DNA of 28,011 nucleotides from a virus: the IMG/VR virus record IMGVR_UViG_3300044637_000695, positions 1 through 28,011 of that record; one strand, written 5' to 3'. A program made the position numbers and the translations under genes. The notes under the pieces were generated by a model that saw only the letters and a program-made list of their open reading frames with translations, had not been told where the DNA came from and made no database searches. Within the stretch, counting starts at the first letter, position 1, and the number at the start of each line of letters is the position of its first letter. Below are positions 1 through 7,073 of this stretch, piece by piece.

Positions 1-63
1 AAACAACCAGATTGTTGTTGATATAGTTGCTCCTAATATGAATGACTTCTCTTCTGTTTTCAT
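1..63 (-). CDS. Start of a small leftward protein, truncated by the window edge
   Basis: The first 21 codons are visible, reading leftward from the ATG at 63 to base 1 without a stop. The N-terminus is MKTEEKSFILGATISTTIW followed by Leu-Phe: a short charged stretch and then an uncharged Ile/Thr/Leu run that may begin a membrane segment. It lies downstream of the leftward gene at 310-495 and beyond that gene's terminator, so it probably has its own promoter, although no clear TAnnTTTG box is visible. The same frame stays open upstream without an ATG (see 64-237), so the true start could be further upstream at a rare codon. Function not recognised. Confidence 0.5.
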   Translation of the reverse strand, partial: MKTEEKSFILGATISTTIWLF

Positions 64-77
64 AACAATAGTGTTAT
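62..77. repeat. Short inverted repeat at the start of the left-edge gene
   Basis: ATAACA-ATAG-TGTTAT is a perfect 6-bp inverted repeat with a 4-nt loop, touching the start codon of the left-edge gene. It could be an operator or a hairpin over the start site, but so short a repeat may also be chance in AT-rich DNA. Confidence 0.3.
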
Positions 78-237
78 AGAATTGAATAGATTGATTTTGA
101 GGTATCAATCGAATGACCTTGAATGTGGGTTGTGATGCCTGGCAACCACTAACACGATAAAAATAAGAACAGGAAGGTAGTCCTCCTTTATAGCAACTGC
201 AGTTACTGTAAAGTCCTTGCCTATTAATAACCTGCTC
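64..237 (-). other. Start-less open frame or leader upstream of the left-edge gene
   Basis: Reading leftward from the in-frame stop TAA at 240-238, 58 codons stay open and run directly into the frame of the left-edge gene. The translation contains a cluster of four Cys within about 20 residues (SNCSCYKGG, PSCSYFY, SGCQ). There is no ATG or GTG; the only conventional alternative start is a TTG at 108-106. It may be a 5' leader that is open by chance, a gene with a rare start, or the remnant of a longer gene whose start was lost. Confidence 0.3.
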
Positions 238-283
238 TTATTTGGTATCAGTGATTATTACCCAAACACCACAACATTTTAAA

Positions 284-309
284 GAGAAGGGGACGAAGTC
301 CCCTCTCTC
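284..309 (-). terminator. Rho-independent terminator of the leftward gene at 310-495
   Basis: GGGGAC/GTCCCC stem with a 3-nt loop, extended past one bulge by GAGA/TCTC, immediately after the stop codon of the leftward gene. On the minus strand it is followed by TTTAAAATG, a short T-run. Position and stem strength fit an intrinsic terminator. Confidence 0.7.
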
Positions 310-495
310 TTACTTCTCGTCGAGGAACTCAACTTTGGAACCTGCAACAATGTTGTACTTGTCTGCCCACTGCTTTAGCACTGGACGAGAAGGTACAAAC
401 TTGGTAACATCTTCAACTACGATTGGCTCGAAATGGAGCATAAGATAGTTCTCATTGTTCTTTGCAGGAATGGTAAAGGCTACTACTTGTATCAT
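310..495 (-). CDS. Small leftward hypothetical protein (61 aa)
   Basis: Starts with MIQVVAFTIPAKNNENYL and ends with GSKVEFLDEK. Composition is ordinary for a soluble protein, with no Cys and no membrane segment. Two things support a real gene: a strong terminator begins right after its stop codon, and the neighbouring left-edge gene reads the same way. A TATAAT sequence lies about 10 nt upstream of the ATG on the minus strand, but that is not the usual Bacteroidetes box. It may be an early or regulatory protein transcribed away from the late genes. Family not recognised. Confidence 0.6.
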   Translation of the reverse strand: MIQVVAFTIPAKNNENYLMLHFEPIVVEDVTKFVPSRPVLKQWADKYNIVAGSKVEFLDEK

Positions 496-668
496 AAGAT
501 TGTGGTATTATACAGGACGGGACATTCCGAACTGCAAAACTTAGCCGGGGTCTTTGAGTAAGTAGGGAATCACTCTCAAAAAATTTTCCCCTAAAAATTT
601 TTTTTCCAGTCGGTTACAAATTCTAACCATCTTGTTGATGTCAACTTTATGGTGCAGTTTACTTGACA

Positions 669-730
669 AATTCTATATGCTTTTGCATGCTGTATTAGGC
701 ATTACCCCAATTCTATATGTAAATGCATAT
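669..730. repeat. Two copies of AATTCTATATG-N5-GCAT, 40 bp apart
   Basis: The 11-mer AATTCTATATG occurs at 669-679 and 709-719, each followed after 5 variable bases by GCAT. In copy one the ATGC/GCAT arms form a small hairpin; in copy two ATATG/CATAT form an imperfect palindrome. A related ACAAATTCTA is at 616-625 and again at 666-675. The ordered, dyad-containing copies in a divergent intergenic region suggest a protein-binding operator or iteron-like sites. Confidence 0.45.
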
Positions 731-1003
731 TAAACAATTCGGTAAACTTCCGAGTTTGGCAGCATTTTATTACAGAGTTTGGCAAAGGGGGTTGGGGATT
801 ATTTTCCACTAAAGGGCTGATTCTGGTGAATATTTTCCACAATGCTTGTCTCAAAAGTTTACTATACTTACGACAGAATTCGTACCCGTCGAGGTATTGC
901 ATTATGCAAAAACCACATTAAAGTATCATATAGGGTATAAAATCACAGAACATTGAGAGTTATAACGGACATTACTTACTATAGTGTGGTAACAATTTTT
1001 ACG

Positions 1004-1011
1004 TATATTTG
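1004..1011 (+). promoter_or_regulatory. Bacteroidetes-type -7 box (TATATTTG) before the 1019 gene
   Basis: TATATTTG matches TAnnTTTG exactly and ends 7 nt before the ATG at 1019, so the transcript would be leaderless or nearly so. No good TTG is seen 19-21 nt upstream, which keeps confidence moderate. Confidence 0.45.
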
Positions 1012-1018
1012 TTACGAA

Positions 1019-1171
1019 ATGCACAGCCTAGAACAATACCAATTTTTAAGAGTCCAAGTTAAGATGAAGAACCCTGACTGGACAGACGAGCAGATTAATG
1101 CCGAGATGGAAAAAATTATCAGTGGATATTATGACGACGATAATGAAGATTGTCTATACTGTGGAAGCTAA
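1019..1171 (+). CDS. Small acidic conserved-looking phage protein (50 aa)
   Basis: Begins MHSLEQYQFLRVQVK, followed by KNPDWTDEQINAEMEKI and an acidic tail ending EDCLYCGS. I chose the ATG at 1019 over the in-frame start at 953 because a TAnnTTTG box ends 7 nt upstream and the extra N-terminus looks non-coding. The pattern of a Gln/Leu-rich helix, 'NPxWTDEQI' and a C-terminal CxxCGS resembles small unnamed proteins I associate with Bacteroidetes phage genomes, but no function is known to me. The two Cys near the end could bind metal with a partner. It heads the rightward cluster. Confidence 0.65.
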   Translation: MHSLEQYQFLRVQVKMKNPDWTDEQINAEMEKIISGYYDDDNEDCLYCGS

Positions 1172-1184
1172 AAAATTTAAAGCA

Positions 1185-1340
1185 ATGAAACTAAGAGCAA
1201 CAAAAAGAAAGATGAAGCTTACCCAAAGGATCGGTATTGACTTCAAATTTGTACGTCCAGAAAATAAATTGTGGTGGGAATTGTACTTAAGTATATATTT
1301 GTACAAGTACTCAATTAGAATCACATTAGAAAAGCACTAA
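1185..1340 (+). CDS. Small basic hypothetical protein (51 aa)
   Basis: Starts at the ATG at 1185, 13 nt after the previous stop. The longer in-frame start at 1098 would overlap the previous gene by about 74 nt. The N-terminus is very basic (MKLRATKRKMKLTQR), followed by an aromatic stretch (NKLWWELYLSIYLYKYS) that could form a short amphipathic or membrane-associated helix. No recognised family. It is followed 6 nt later by another very basic small gene. Confidence 0.5.
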   Translation: MKLRATKRKMKLTQRIGIDFKFVRPENKLWWELYLSIYLYKYSIRITLEKH

Positions 1341-1346
1341 GATAAG

Positions 1347-1481
1347 ATGGCCAAACTAACCAATACTACTAGCTTTAATCCGAAGCCAAAGAAGAAACGT
1401 CCAGGAATTCACGGTAAGAAAAAGTCGTCTAAGTTGAAAACTTCCAAGTTATACAAGAAGATTTCAGTTGGACAAGGGTAA
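1347..1481 (+). CDS. Tiny Lys-rich phage protein with KRPGIHGKKKSSK motif (44 aa)
   Basis: An ATG at 1347 opens a 44-codon gene ending with TAA at 1479-1481. The product is extremely basic: PKPKKKRPGIHGKKKSSK is followed by a second Lys/Ser block and a final YKKISVGQG. The order 'RPG(I/V)H-x-K-(K/T)-(K/x)-SSK ... YKK ... GQG' is one I recall in very small proteins of many unrelated phages, annotated as hypothetical. The charge suggests nucleic-acid binding or packing with DNA. A strong promoter for the downstream gene-free stretch lies in its last codons. Confidence 0.7.
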   Translation: MAKLTNTTSFNPKPKKKRPGIHGKKKSSKLKTSKLYKKISVGQG

Positions 1482-1498
1482 CAAAATCACTACATTTG
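1468..1498 (+). promoter_or_regulatory. Strong Bacteroidetes promoter reading into a gene-free stretch
   Basis: TTG at 1468-1470, a 20-nt spacer, then TACATTTG (TAnnTTTG) at 1491-1498. Both elements and the spacing match the Bacteroidetes housekeeping sigma promoter. The -33 element is inside the end of the 44-aa gene. Transcription would begin near 1503-1506, about 280 nt before the next start codon. Confidence 0.65.
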
Positions 1499-1502
1499 TA
1501 TC

Positions 1503-1783
1503 TGCAACCGTAAGCCAATACGATCACCCCTGAGGTAACCAAAGTAAGGGGTCAGAAGTTGGGTTCTATTTCTATCAACATAGTTAGAAAAAGTTGTCCC
1601 CAATAGTTGCAAAAATTGAATTGATATAGGATACTGGGGAGGGTTAAAACTATAGGCTGACAGAAATGTTCCTCCGAAGGCTAAAGACGGCAGTAATCTG
1701 AAGGTCAATTTTAAACACAAAAATCACCAAGGGGATAACTATGTCCAAGAATTTGACTATCTTTGATTTCAAATTGAGGACAA
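1503..1783 (+). ncRNA. Candidate structured ncRNA or long 5' leader
   Basis: Gene-free stretch of about 300 nt downstream of a well-formed promoter. It is richer in G/C tracts than the surrounding DNA and shows several stems: ACCCCT (1526-1531) with AGGGGT (1547-1552); TCCCCA (1597-1602) with TGGGGA (1635-1640); and a CCT-CCGA-AGG hairpin near 1673. No tRNA fold or known riboswitch was recognised and no clear terminator ends it. It could be a phage small RNA or the leader of the gene at 1784, which may also have its own weak -7 box (TATCTTTG, 1758-1765). Confidence 0.4.
1758..1765 (+). promoter_or_regulatory. Possible -7 box (TATCTTTG) before the 1784 gene
   Basis: TATCTTTG fits TAnnTTTG and lies 18 nt before the ATG at 1784, leaving a short A-rich leader. 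No matching TTG upstream was found, so support is partial. Confidence 0.35.
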
Positions 1784-2014
1784 ATGCCTACTTACATCAA
1801 AACTGGAATTTATCAACCACCTTTCACTAAAACTGATGAGGAGGCCGAGCAAGCTCTAGTGTATATTGATGAGAATGTTATCCAAGTCTTAAATGACTCT
1901 GATGACTTGATTATTCAATTTACCTATGAAGAGCTTCGAGGGATAATGGCTGTAATGGCTGCAGAGCAAGAGAAGTCACATTTGTACATTCAAGCTAGAA
2001 CTAAACTTAACTAA
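1784..2014 (+). CDS. Small acidic hypothetical protein (76 aa)
   Basis: Begins MPTYIKTGIYQPPF, then an acidic, probably alpha-beta soluble region (TDEEAEQALVYIDEN, DSDDLIIQFTYEELRG) and a helical end. No Cys, signal peptide or membrane segment. It precedes the first virion-fibre block by 12 nt and may be co-transcribed with it. No family recognised. Confidence 0.6.
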   Translation: MPTYIKTGIYQPPFTKTDEEAEQALVYIDENVIQVLNDSDDLIIQFTYEELRGIMAVMAAEQEKSHLYIQARTKLN

Positions 2015-2026
2015 AACTTTGAAATA

Positions 2027-2581
2027 ATGCCAACTAGATTTATAAACGAGCTTAACTACGATAAAAAGCCGTACGATTCTTTTGATAAAAACCCAGCTAA
2101 GATTGGGTATGTAAATGATATTGCAGATATTGTTACTACTGGGGGATCTTTTTACAACTCTAATACTATTACTACTGCAGCAATCAACACAGCTTACCCA
2201 GTCCCAACCCCAACTACTGTTTATACAGAAGGAATGGGCTATGCTTCAAACACTATTGTAGTAGCTGAGCCTGGGACATATAGCTTTGACTACACAATCC
2301 AAGTGTTTAAAAACAACACAACTACTGAAGGATCTTTAACTGCATGGCTAGCTGTAAACGGAGTTAACCAAGATTACACTGCCAATACAATATCAATGGC
2401 AATTACAAATCAAATTGGGGTCCTTACTCTCCACTCTCACGTAGTAACAACTGCTCCTAACACTAGAGTTGGATTATTGTATGCTGCTAATTCAACAGAT
2501 ATGCAACTTAGAGCATCTGCTGCTTCAGCTCCATACCCAGCAATTGCATCAGTTACTTTAGAAGTAGATAGAATTCGATAA
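2027..2581 (+). CDS. Putative virion decoration/adhesin protein, C1q/TNF-like (184 aa)
   Basis: The first 50 residues look like a virion attachment segment (MPTRFINELNYDKKPYDSF). The rest is beta-rich with few charges and much Thr/Ala/Asn; 'EPGTYSFDYTIQV' followed by 'GSLTAWLAVNG' resembles the C1q/TNF-like jelly-roll domain common in phage and bacterial surface proteins. The fold call is from pattern only. It opens the first adhesin block, with the next start 5 nt after its stop. Likely role: a trimeric surface or fibre-tip protein. No SD is seen before the start, as elsewhere. Confidence 0.6.
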   Translation: MPTRFINELNYDKKPYDSFDKNPAKIGYVNDIADIVTTGGSFYNSNTITTAAINTAYPVPTPTTVYTEGMGYASNTIVVAEPGTYSFDYTIQVFKNNTTTEGSLTAWLAVNGVNQDYTANTISMAITNQIGVLTLHSHVVTTAPNTRVGLLYAANSTDMQLRASAASAPYPAIASVTLEVDRIR

Positions 2582-2586
2582 GATAG

Positions 2587-4134
2587 ATGGATACTTACAA
2601 CCCTAATGAACTTACTGCTGCCCCTAAGAAGGTCGATATTAGCTTGAGACAACTTGCTGATTTCGACCAGACTGGGGGTGACCGTAATAGGGTTGACAAT
2701 GTAAGGGACAATCAAGTCCTAGTATCCTTATCTAAGTTCAATCGTCCAAAGACGTTTAGCTTTCGATACATCTCAGATATTCTCTTAGAGGGTAACGGGG
2801 TAACAATTGCTACAGACAAGGATGGAATAACAACTATCTCAAACTCAGGGGTTACTAAAATTATAGCTGGGACTAACATCACTATATCCCCGACAAGTGG
2901 AGTTGGGGATGTCACAATCACCTCAACAGGTGGTGGTGGCGGTGGAGTTCCATACACAGGAGCTATTGCAAATGTTGATCTTGGGGTATATAACCTTAAA
3001 GCTGATGCCTTAGAACTTTCTCAAACCCCAGTAGATACTGCTGGAGTAGGGAAAATGGTTTGGAATAATAGTGATGGAACTATTGAGTTTCAGTTAAAAG
3101 GAGGTAATGTCACTTTACAAGTTGGGCAAGAGCAAGTTGTTCGTATAGTAAACAAAGTTGGATCAAATTTACTTGAAGCAAACTATCAATGTGTTCGTGT
3201 TAGAACACAGGCAGAAGGTGGAGCAGCAGGTCAACGTTTAGCAATTAAGTTAGCACAGGCAAATACAAAGGCAAATCACACAGGAATTTTAGGGTTAGTT
3301 ACTGAAACGATTAACAACAACCAAGAAGGGTTTATAACTACGTTTGGATTAGTTCGAAACATTGACACAACTGGAAATCTTCAAGGAGAAACATGGTTAG
3401 ACGGAGATACATTATGGTTATCTGAAACAACTGCTGGAGGTCTTACTAATGTAGAACCGACAACGCATCCAGTTCAAATTGGTTATGTTGTCTATGCACA
3501 TCAAAACAACGGAAAGATTTTCGTGTCAGTAAGTCAAGGTGTTGACGAATTAGGAGAGTTGCATAATGTGGATATCTCTTCCCCAACAAACTGGCAATTA
3601 TTAAGATACAATAGTTCTACAAGCCGCTGGATTAACGATACTTTAGTAGCTTCTGTGCTTCCAAGTGGAATTGATGCCTCTAAAATTGGAGCAGGAACTG
3701 TAGATAATACAGAGTTTGGGTATCTTAATGGGGTAACATCTTCAATACAGACACAATTAAATGCAAAACAAGGTACATTAACACTTACCACTACAGGAAC
3801 AAGTGGAGCAGCTACTTTGGTTGGCTCAACTTTGAACATTCCTCAATATGGAGGTGGTGGAGGAGGTGGAACTATATACAAACTAACGGCTCAGACATTA
3901 ACTGCTGCAAGTTGGACTTTATCAGGAAGTTATTATACCTACACATTCTCTAATGTAAACATAACTACTAATACAAGAGTGGATTTTACACCTGACAACT
4001 CAGCATACAATGAAGTTACAACTTGTGGAATGCTTCCTGAAGTTGATGTTTCATCTGGAAGCTGTACATTTTATTCGTTATTTCCACCTCAGAGTAATAT
4101 CTTAGGAGAGGTAACAATATTCCCAACAGTTTAA
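2587..4134 (+). CDS. Putative tail fibre protein with Gly linkers (515 aa)
   Basis: Features in order: an N-terminal virion-binding region; a short beta repeat AGTNITISPTSGVGDVTITS ending in a poly-Gly linker near residue 120; a globular beta domain to about residue 350; the segment DNTEFGYLNGVTSSIQTQLN near 385 (a pattern widespread in phage tail fibres); a second poly-Gly linker near residue 425; and a compact C-terminal domain with two Cys (CGM, GSC). Two Gly hinges flanking a fibre shaft and a tip domain fit a host-binding fibre. It sits between the C1q-like protein and the LRR protein, spaced 5 and 2 nt from them. Confidence 0.75.
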   Translation: MDTYNPNELTAAPKKVDISLRQLADFDQTGGDRNRVDNVRDNQVLVSLSKFNRPKTFSFRYISDILLEGNGVTIATDKDGITTISNSGVTKIIAGTNITISPTSGVGDVTITSTGGGGGGVPYTGAIANVDLGVYNLKADALELSQTPVDTAGVGKMVWNNSDGTIEFQLKGGNVTLQVGQEQVVRIVNKVGSNLLEANYQCVRVRTQAEGGAAGQRLAIKLAQANTKANHTGILGLVTETINNNQEGFITTFGLVRNIDTTGNLQGETWLDGDTLWLSETTAGGLTNVEPTTHPVQIGYVVYAHQNNGKIFVSVSQGVDELGELHNVDISSPTNWQLLRYNSSTSRWINDTLVASVLPSGIDASKIGAGTVDNTEFGYLNGVTSSIQTQLNAKQGTLTLTTTGTSGAATLVGSTLNIPQYGGGGGGGTIYKLTAQTLTAASWTLSGSYYTYTFSNVNITTNTRVDFTPDNSAYNEVTTCGMLPEVDVSSGSCTFYSLFPPQSNILGEVTIFPTV

Positions 4135-4136
4135 TT

Positions 4137-6347
4137 ATGGCATTTAACCTACCAGTACAGAATTTTTTTAACAGAACAGTAGAACCACCTGCTTGGGTAA
4201 GACCTGCAGATTGGCCTGTTATTACAGATGCTCCTAATGAAGTTCAGTTTTTAATGTCCGATATTAATGATGCATCTTGTACAGTTAGAACACAATTCAC
4301 AAGAACATCAGGATCTCAAAATATTGTCATTGATTGGGGAGATGGTAACACTGATACCATTTCAGCTACTGGACAAACAGATACAACTCATCAGTATGTT
4401 GTAGGCTCAGGTACACCATGCTCAAGGGGATATACTACATTTAAGATAAGAGTCTACTTTACAGGAACTGGTGTATCTGTATTAAGTGCTTGTAGACTAT
4501 TTGGTCTTTTAATTTCAGGAAATAGTAATACTCCTTTTTACAATGTAGGATTACTTGAGGCATACTATGGAGATGGAACGCAGACTTCAAGTATTGCACA
4601 GTATTATAATTCTAATACTACAAGCAGTACCTCACAAGGTAATTTTAATTATCTAGAATATGTAAAGCTACCTGCAACGGTTTCTTGGACTAGTATGGCT
4701 TCTACTTTTTCTAACTGCTTTTCTTTAGCAGTTGTTGTTATGCCTACCTCTGCAAGTTCTTTACAAGCAGTTGCCAATACATTTACTAACTGCTACAATT
4801 TAAGATCTGTAATATTTCCATCAAATTCAACAGCAATAACTTCTCTCGCTAGTGCTTTTGCTAGTTGTTATGAATTAACTTCAGTTACACTTCCTGCAAC
4901 TTTAAATTCGTGTACTTCTATTCAAAGTACATTTAGTAACTGCAGAAGCTTGAAGAATTTAGTAGTCCCATCTATTAACGCTTGTACCAATCTTAGTAAT
5001 ATGTTTACAGGATGTACATCTTTAGAATGGGTTAAATTCACAAGTTTACCAACATTTGGAGGTACAACTGCTGTTGATGCTTCAAGCTTATTTTCAAGTT
5101 GCCGTAACCTACAGAATGTATACTTTCCAGCAACGTGTTCTTCCAATGCAAATTATAATTTCTCAACTGCATTTAATAGCTGTTCAAATCTAAAGTCTAT
5201 AGTATTCCCATCAGGATTTAATCCAAACACATTAAATGTTTCACTTAATGGATGTTCAAGTTTAGTTAGATGTGTTTTCCAGTCAGGAGCATCTAACTTG
5301 ACTGATATGGGAAGTTGCTTTAGTGGATGTGCTAATTTAACATCAGTTACTTTACCTAGCTCAGTTAGTGCATCTGGAATTGTTTTATCATCCACATTTA
5401 TTGGCTGTTCATCTCTGAAAAGTATTACTATTCCTAGTGGCTATTTATTTACTAACTTATCTTCAACATTCAATAGTTGTCTTTCCCTACAAACAATTAA
5501 CTGGACACCAGGAACTCAAAATTCATTAACTACTTTAAACGGAACTTTTACTGGATGTTTCCTCTTAACTTCAGTTACATTACCGTCAAGTATGACCGCT
5601 GTAACTGATTTAAATAGTACATTTAGTAACTGTTCATCTTTAACTTCAGCTGTATTTCCAGCAACAATGAATGCTGTTACAACTATGAGTGCAACTTTTG
5701 GGAACTGCACTTCATTAACATCTGTAACACTTCCAACAAGTATGTCTAGTTGTACTCAATTCGGTTCAACATTTAGTGTATGTAGTAACATTAGAAGTAT
5801 TACAATGCCTAATACGGTGTCTACAGCTATAACATCTTTTTCTAATACATTTAATGCTTGCAATGCATTGTCAACTGTAACTCTTCCAGGTGCTGCCCAA
5901 TTATCAAGTGTAAATAGTATCTCTTCTATGTTCTTTGGGTGTAGTAATTTAACAACTATAACTAATTTTGATAAGATAGGCTCTTTAACAGCAACACCTT
6001 TAGTAATTGCTACAGGTAATTTAAATGCTAGATTGACATCGATTTCTTTTGTAATGCCACTAAGTGGATTGCAACTTTCTGGATCAGGTGCTACTGCAAG
6101 AGCAGATGTTCGATCTGTAAGACTACTTAACACATCAGCAGGACAATGGACAATAACGTCTCCTCAAATCAACGTGAGTTTTACAAATATGTCTACTGCT
6201 CAATTAGTTCAACTATTTAACGATATGGCAGCACAAGGAAATGTAGTGTCAAAAACAATAAATATTACAAGTGCAACAGGTGCAGCAGGATTAACAGCGG
6301 CTGATAGATTAATAGTAACATCTAAAGGCTGGACAATAACAGGATAA
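4137..6347 (+). CDS. BspA-like leucine-rich-repeat adhesin/tail fibre (736 aa)
   Basis: Residues about 1-35 resemble a virion attachment segment. Residues about 40-120 carry a PKD-like stretch (VIDWGDGNTDTISATG). Residues about 188-617 are roughly 17 tandem units of 23-28 residues built on 'F-x2-C-x2-L-x-S-V-x-L-P', matching BspA/LRR_5-type repeats in which the conserved Cys or Asn stacks inside the solenoid. The end (about 620-736) is a separate domain with no known name. BspA-like proteins are bacterial surface adhesins; inside a phage fibre cluster it most likely binds a host surface receptor. Ser/Thr/Asn content and A/T-ending codons are extreme compared with the capsid genes. There is no signal peptide, as expected for a virion protein. 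Confidence 0.75.
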   Translation: MAFNLPVQNFFNRTVEPPAWVRPADWPVITDAPNEVQFLMSDINDASCTVRTQFTRTSGSQNIVIDWGDGNTDTISATGQTDTTHQYVVGSGTPCSRGYTTFKIRVYFTGTGVSVLSACRLFGLLISGNSNTPFYNVGLLEAYYGDGTQTSSIAQYYNSNTTSSTSQGNFNYLEYVKLPATVSWTSMASTFSNCFSLAVVVMPTSASSLQAVANTFTNCYNLRSVIFPSNSTAITSLASAFASCYELTSVTLPATLNSCTSIQSTFSNCRSLKNLVVPSINACTNLSNMFTGCTSLEWVKFTSLPTFGGTTAVDASSLFSSCRNLQNVYFPATCSSNANYNFSTAFNSCSNLKSIVFPSGFNPNTLNVSLNGCSSLVRCVFQSGASNLTDMGSCFSGCANLTSVTLPSSVSASGIVLSSTFIGCSSLKSITIPSGYLFTNLSSTFNSCLSLQTINWTPGTQNSLTTLNGTFTGCFLLTSVTLPSSMTAVTDLNSTFSNCSSLTSAVFPATMNAVTTMSATFGNCTSLTSVTLPTSMSSCTQFGSTFSVCSNIRSITMPNTVSTAITSFSNTFNACNALSTVTLPGAAQLSSVNSISSMFFGCSNLTTITNFDKIGSLTATPLVIATGNLNARLTSISFVMPLSGLQLSGSGATARADVRSVRLLNTSAGQWTITSPQINVSFTNMSTAQLVQLFNDMAAQGNVVSKTINITSATGAAGLTAADRLIVTSKGWTITG
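4698..5987 (+). repeat. About 17 tandem LRR-coding units (69-84 bp each)
   Basis: In-frame tandem units coding F-x2-C-x2-L-x-S-V-x-L-P. Neighbouring units share short DNA blocks such as variants of ACATTTAGTAACTG and TTAACTTCAGTTAC, so the array probably grew by duplication and then diverged. Units 5, 6 and 16 are longer than the typical 25 residues. Confidence 0.75.
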
Positions 6348-6348
6348 T

Positions 6349-6522
6349 ATGGAAGATACATCAGGATTTTACAAGCAAAATGAAGAGGGTGAATGGATTT
6401 TTGCCCCTAACTTTGTATTCTCATCAGAATATGAATTAAGAAGAGAGTTGAAGGATACCTATACCTACCCCATAGATGGATGGAATTGGTACGATGAATG
6501 CCCAGAAGAAACAAATATTTAA
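6349..6522 (+). CDS. Small tail-fibre-associated protein (57 aa)
   Basis: The ATG at 6349 begins 1 nt after the LRR gene's stop and the frame ends at TAA 6520-6522. The product is MEDTSGFYKQNEEGEWIF, then an APNFVFSSEYELRREL segment, then TYPIDGWNWYDECPEE. The order 'GFYK...G.W.FAPN.V....Y.L......Y..P.DGW.W.D' is one I recall for a short protein that often follows tail-fibre genes in many phages. Role unknown: a fibre chaperone or a small virion part are possibilities. It is rich in Trp/Tyr and acidic. Confidence 0.7.
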   Translation: MEDTSGFYKQNEEGEWIFAPNFVFSSEYELRRELKDTYTYPIDGWNWYDECPEETNI

Positions 6523-6526
6523 AAAT

Positions 6527-7072
6527 ATGAAAAAATACTCTTACGTAGAATTAGAAAACAGGTTCAAAGAACTTGGGTATCAGTGGCCACTATTCCATAT
6601 CATTGGAGTTCGTTCAAAAGCTAACGAAAAAAACAAGTTTGATGATCGTTTCTACTTGATTAAAGGCCCAATAATGTATGAGTTTACAGGAACAACTAAT
6701 CCTGGGACTCACTGGCTTAAAAATTTGCTAAATCCTAAGGGAACTGCAGTCCTTAAGCCAGGACAATACGTTGATGCTTACCAATTAGGATTGCATCAAG
6801 GTAAGTATGAAGCATTAGTACAACGTAAACCTGTAACTGTGTACCGTGATGGAGACAAAGATGATTTAGCTGAGGAGCAAGGCAAAGAAGATACTGGCTT
6901 ATTTGGAATTAACATCCATCGTGCTAACCCATCGGCTATTTCTAACTTTATAGATAAATGGTCTGCAGGCTGTCAAGTGTTAAATAATCCCGAACAGTTC
7001 AAAATACTGATTAGTTCTAGTAAAACATCGGGTAGAAAGGAATTTACTTATACATTATTAAGAGAATTTTAA
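6527..7072 (+). CDS. Putative endolysin with L,D-transpeptidase-like motif (181 aa)
   Basis: I chose the ATG at 6527, 4 nt after the previous stop; an in-frame ATG at 6476 would overlap the preceding gene by 47 nt. The C-terminal half has GINIHRAN with His131 and, 15 residues on, SAGCQ with Ser146 and Cys149. A His followed by S-x-G-C is the layout of YkuD-type L,D-transpeptidase active sites and of related phage peptidoglycan-acting proteins. Upstream are 'LGLHQGKYEALVQRKPVTVY' and 'YRDGDKDD', which I recall from a widespread phage family of unclear activity. It sits directly before two holin candidates, so the likely role is cell-wall degradation at lysis. There is no signal peptide, so it would need a holin. 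Confidence 0.65.
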   Translation: MKKYSYVELENRFKELGYQWPLFHIIGVRSKANEKNKFDDRFYLIKGPIMYEFTGTTNPGTHWLKNLLNPKGTAVLKPGQYVDAYQLGLHQGKYEALVQRKPVTVYRDGDKDDLAEEQGKEDTGLFGINIHRANPSAISNFIDKWSAGCQVLNNPEQFKILISSSKTSGRKEFTYTLLREF

Positions 7073-7073
7073 A

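Larger units (their letters stand above)
496..1018. other. Divergent intergenic region without a supported gene
   Basis: About 520 bases separate the leftward gene at 310-495 from the rightward cluster starting at 1019. The region is AT-rich, with an A/T run near 577-606, short direct and inverted repeats at 616-730, and a repeated ATTTTCCAC near 797 and 832. Both strands hold only short, unconvincing frames. The layout fits a divergent control region; an origin role is possible but not shown. Confidence 0.55.

Noticed and set aside
242-448. Rightward 68-codon frame opposite the 61-aa gene
   Set aside because: It is antisense to a better-supported leftward gene with its own terminator.
702-902. 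Leftward 66-codon open frame
   Set aside because: Composition is irregular, the second half looks random, it runs over the repeat sites, and no terminator or promoter supports it.
1490-1720. Leftward 76-codon frame across the gene-free stretch
   Set aside because: It is antisense to a strong rightward promoter and has no plausible start context; stems in the DNA explain its composition better.
5756-6133. Leftward 125-codon frame and others opposite the LRR gene
   Set aside because: Repetitive Thr/Ser coding gives long antisense frames; the rightward LRR protein is clearly the real product.
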